From contig NZ_LGDG01000260.1 in the NCBI RefSeq assembly GCF_001279775.1, positions 62,001 through 126,000 of the forward strand: a stretch of 64,000 bases of DNA, in the 5' to 3' direction. The notes beneath the pieces were generated by a model. It saw only the letters and a program-made list of their open reading frames with translations. It did no database searches and was not told the DNA's origin. The translations under genes and the position numbers were made by a program. Shown one piece after another: positions 62,444 through 64,000 of this stretch (position 1 is the first letter of the stretch; each line of letters starts with the position of its first letter). Source of the stretch: Streptomyces sp. MMG1533 (GTDB taxonomy: Bacteria; Actinomycetota; Actinomycetes; Streptomycetales; Streptomycetaceae).

Positions 62444-64000
62444 ATGCTCCCACCCGCACGAGTCTTCTTCGTGCTGCCTGGGGGCATTTTCTTGCTGTTC
62501 CGTGAGTCCGCGGCGTCCGCGGCCGCCCGCATCCTCGAAGGGTCGCTGGCGCTGCATCTGACCGAGAACTTCCGTCACCAGCACGGCCGGAGGCCCGGAC
62601 CGGCGGAGATACGGTCCTGGGAACGCAGTCTCCCGGCGCTCGTCAACGCGCTGATCGAGGCCGGGCTCGACGACGTGGAAGTCATCGTCGAGTACAGCCT
62701 GCCCCTCACCAGCAAGCGCGCGGACGCCGTACTCGCCGGCGTGCACCCGACCACTGGCGAGCCGTCGTACGTCGTCGTCGAACTCAAACAGTGGAGCGCG
62801 GCCTACCCGGAGGAGGACGAGCCGCTGCTGTGCCGCATCGACGCGTACGCGCAGCCCGTACTCAATCCGATCGAGCAGGTGCGGGGCTACTGCGAGTATC
62901 TGCTGTCGTTCAACGGGGCGTTGGAGCGGATGCCCAACTCGCTGGCCGGCGTGGCATTCCTGCACAACGCGACCGAGTTCCAGATCGCGGGGCTGAGGAG
63001 CGTCGAGGAGAACCAGTACGGCCGGATGTACACGGGGGAACAGCGCGGCGCCTTCCTCGCCTTCCTGCGCTCGCGACTCGCTGCGAAGCCCGGCGCGCAG
63101 GTGGCCGACGTACTGCTCGACGCCAAGGTACGGCCGTCGAAGCAGCTGATGTCCGTCGCGGCAGCCGAGATCCGCGACCGCGAGCAGTTCGTGCTCATCG
63201 CCGAGCAGCGGGTCGCGTACGAGAAGGTGATGTCCGCGGTTCGCAAGGCCAAGCGCGGCAACCACAAGCAGGTGATCGTGGTGACCGGCGGTCCCGGATC
63301 CGGCAAGAGCGTGATCGCGCTGTCGGTCCTGGGCGAGCTGTACCGCCGCGGAGTACCCGCGCTGCACGCGACCGGGTCGCAGTCGTTCACCAAGACGATG
63401 CGCAGGGTCGCGGGGCACAAGAAGCGTGAAGTGCAGCGGCTGTTCATGTACTTCAACAGCTTCATGGACGCTGAGCCCAACGACCTCGACGTGCTGATCT
63501 GCGACGAGGCCCACCGGCTGCGCAAGACCTCCGCCAACCGCTACACCAAGGCGGCGCTCCGTACCGGACGACCCCAGGTGGCGGAACTGATCGACGCTGC
63601 CCGGGTCCCCGTGTTCCTGCTCGACCAGCACCAGGTGGTGCGCCCCGGCGAGATGGGGACCAGGCAGGAGATCGAACGGGCCGCCGCCACGGAGGGCCTC
63701 GACTGCACGGTGGTGGAACTTGACGGCCAGTTCCGGTGCGGCGGCAGCGACGCGTACGAGAAGTGGGTCATCGACCTGCTCGGCCTGGACGGCGGTACGC
63801 CCAGCCGGTGGGAGCCCGACGGCAAGCTGCAACTACTGACCGCCGAGACCCCGCAGGAGCTGGAGGACTTCCTCGTCGCACGCCGGGAGGAGGGCTACGG
63901 CGCCCGCATGTCGGCCGGCTACTGCTGGAAATGGACCACGAAGATCACCCCCGCCATGACGGCACTCCCCGAAGACGTCGTGATCGGCCATTGGTCCCGC
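62444..64000 (+). CDS. DUF2075-type (schlafen/helicase-like) NTPase, truncated by right edge
   Basis: About 519 residues are in the window and the gene continues. The N-terminal 240 residues contain a PD-(D/E)xK-like segment (VEVIVEYSLPLTSKRADAVLAG, then YVVVELKQWS), with acidic residue and E-x-K spacing typical of nucleases. A superfamily 1/2-like helicase core follows: Walker A VVTGGPGSGKSVIAL (~residues 280-294) and Walker B LDVLICDEAHRLRK, then VPVFLLDQHQVVRP and a Cys-containing VELDGQFRCGG. DUF2075 proteins occur in defence islands and in restriction-like loci. Start ATG at 62444 preceded by AAAGGA. Confidence 0.82.
   Translation, partial: MLPPARVFFVLPGGIFLLFRESAASAAARILEGSLALHLTENFRHQHGRRPGPAEIRSWERSLPALVNALIEAGLDDVEVIVEYSLPLTSKRADAVLAGVHPTTGEPSYVVVELKQWSAAYPEEDEPLLCRIDAYAQPVLNPIEQVRGYCEYLLSFNGALERMPNSLAGVAFLHNATEFQIAGLRSVEENQYGRMYTGEQRGAFLAFLRSRLAAKPGAQVADVLLDAKVRPSKQLMSVAAAEIRDREQFVLIAEQRVAYEKVMSAVRKAKRGNHKQVIVVTGGPGSGKSVIALSVLGELYRRGVPALHATGSQSFTKTMRRVAGHKKREVQRLFMYFNSFMDAEPNDLDVLICDEAHRLRKTSANRYTKAALRTGRPQVAELIDAARVPVFLLDQHQVVRPGEMGTRQEIERAAATEGLDCTVVELDGQFRCGGSDAYEKWVIDLLGLDGGTPSRWEPDGKLQLLTAETPQELEDFLVARREEGYGARMSAGYCWKWTTKITPAMTALPEDVVIGHWSR

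Overview
The window reads as chromosomal DNA from a Streptomyces-type actinomycete. Base composition and codon third positions are very GC-rich. GTG starts and 4-bp stop/start overlaps are common, and there are DmdR/IdeR-type iron boxes, an F420-linked oxidoreductase, SARP, Rsm22 and bifunctional primase-polymerase genes, and a large intergenic inverted repeat of a kind I associate with this genus. No rRNA, tRNA, CRISPR array or complete insertion sequence was found.

Positions 1-8.8 kb hold ordinary chromosomal genes: a Clp ATPase cut by the left edge, a BTAD/SARP regulator with a degenerate tail, a DUF6578-like protein, an M50 site-2 protease facing a tiny membrane protein, an NADPH:F420 oxidoreductase, a hypothetical gene, and an MFS exporter. 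From 8.8 to 17.8 kb lie methionine aminopeptidase and an iron/heme block. The block comprises heme oxygenase, a heme ABC permease and ATPase pair (hmuUV) with no nearby binding protein, and the ferrous-iron system efeOBU. Each of the three transcription units starts with an iron box. From 17.8 to 31.7 kb there is a mosaic of single metabolic, regulatory and transport genes: a CatB-like acetyltransferase, primase-polymerase, TetR, Rsm22, serine hydrolase and Bcr/CflA exporter, Gfo/Idh oxidoreductase, SDR, a D,D-carboxypeptidase, a MacB-like ABC exporter, an aldo-keto reductase, an NTF2-like protein, and DoxX.

A rearranged gap at 31.7-33.0 kb contains a truncated nitrate-sensor kinase fragment and a near-perfect Crp/GlxR operator. 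It leads into a catabolic block (33.0-44.3 kb): an MFS importer, a divergent LysR regulator with a repeat-built C-terminal tail, and then two FAH-fold hydrolases, a cyclase-family hydrolase, a flavin monooxygenase, an ACMSD-like amidohydrolase, an extradiol ring-cleavage dioxygenase, an SDR and a two-subunit 3-oxoacid CoA-transferase. Together these look like ring hydroxylation, meta-cleavage, and processing to a CoA-activated acid. The substrate is not evident.

From 44.3 kb to the right edge the sequence looks like an accessory island. On the minus strand lie two long DUF4132-type paralogs, a frameshifted small gene, then an EACC1-like adaptor, a caspase/STAND-NTPase/HEAT giant protein, and a translationally coupled radical-SAM/HAD fusion gene whose base composition is conspicuously AT-richer than its surroundings. 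I consider the EACC1/caspase-STAND/rSAM-HAD set the strongest candidate for an undescribed biological-conflict system. Next is a compact RiPP-like locus: a radical SAM maturase overlapping a 71-residue precursor ending in a Cys-x-Cys, acidic, Tyr-terminated core, plus a phosphotransferase-fold protein, two small unknown genes and a divergent XRE regulator with an HD-domain protein. A DUF2075 helicase-like gene runs off the right edge. A 22-bp direct repeat flanks the DUF4132 segment.
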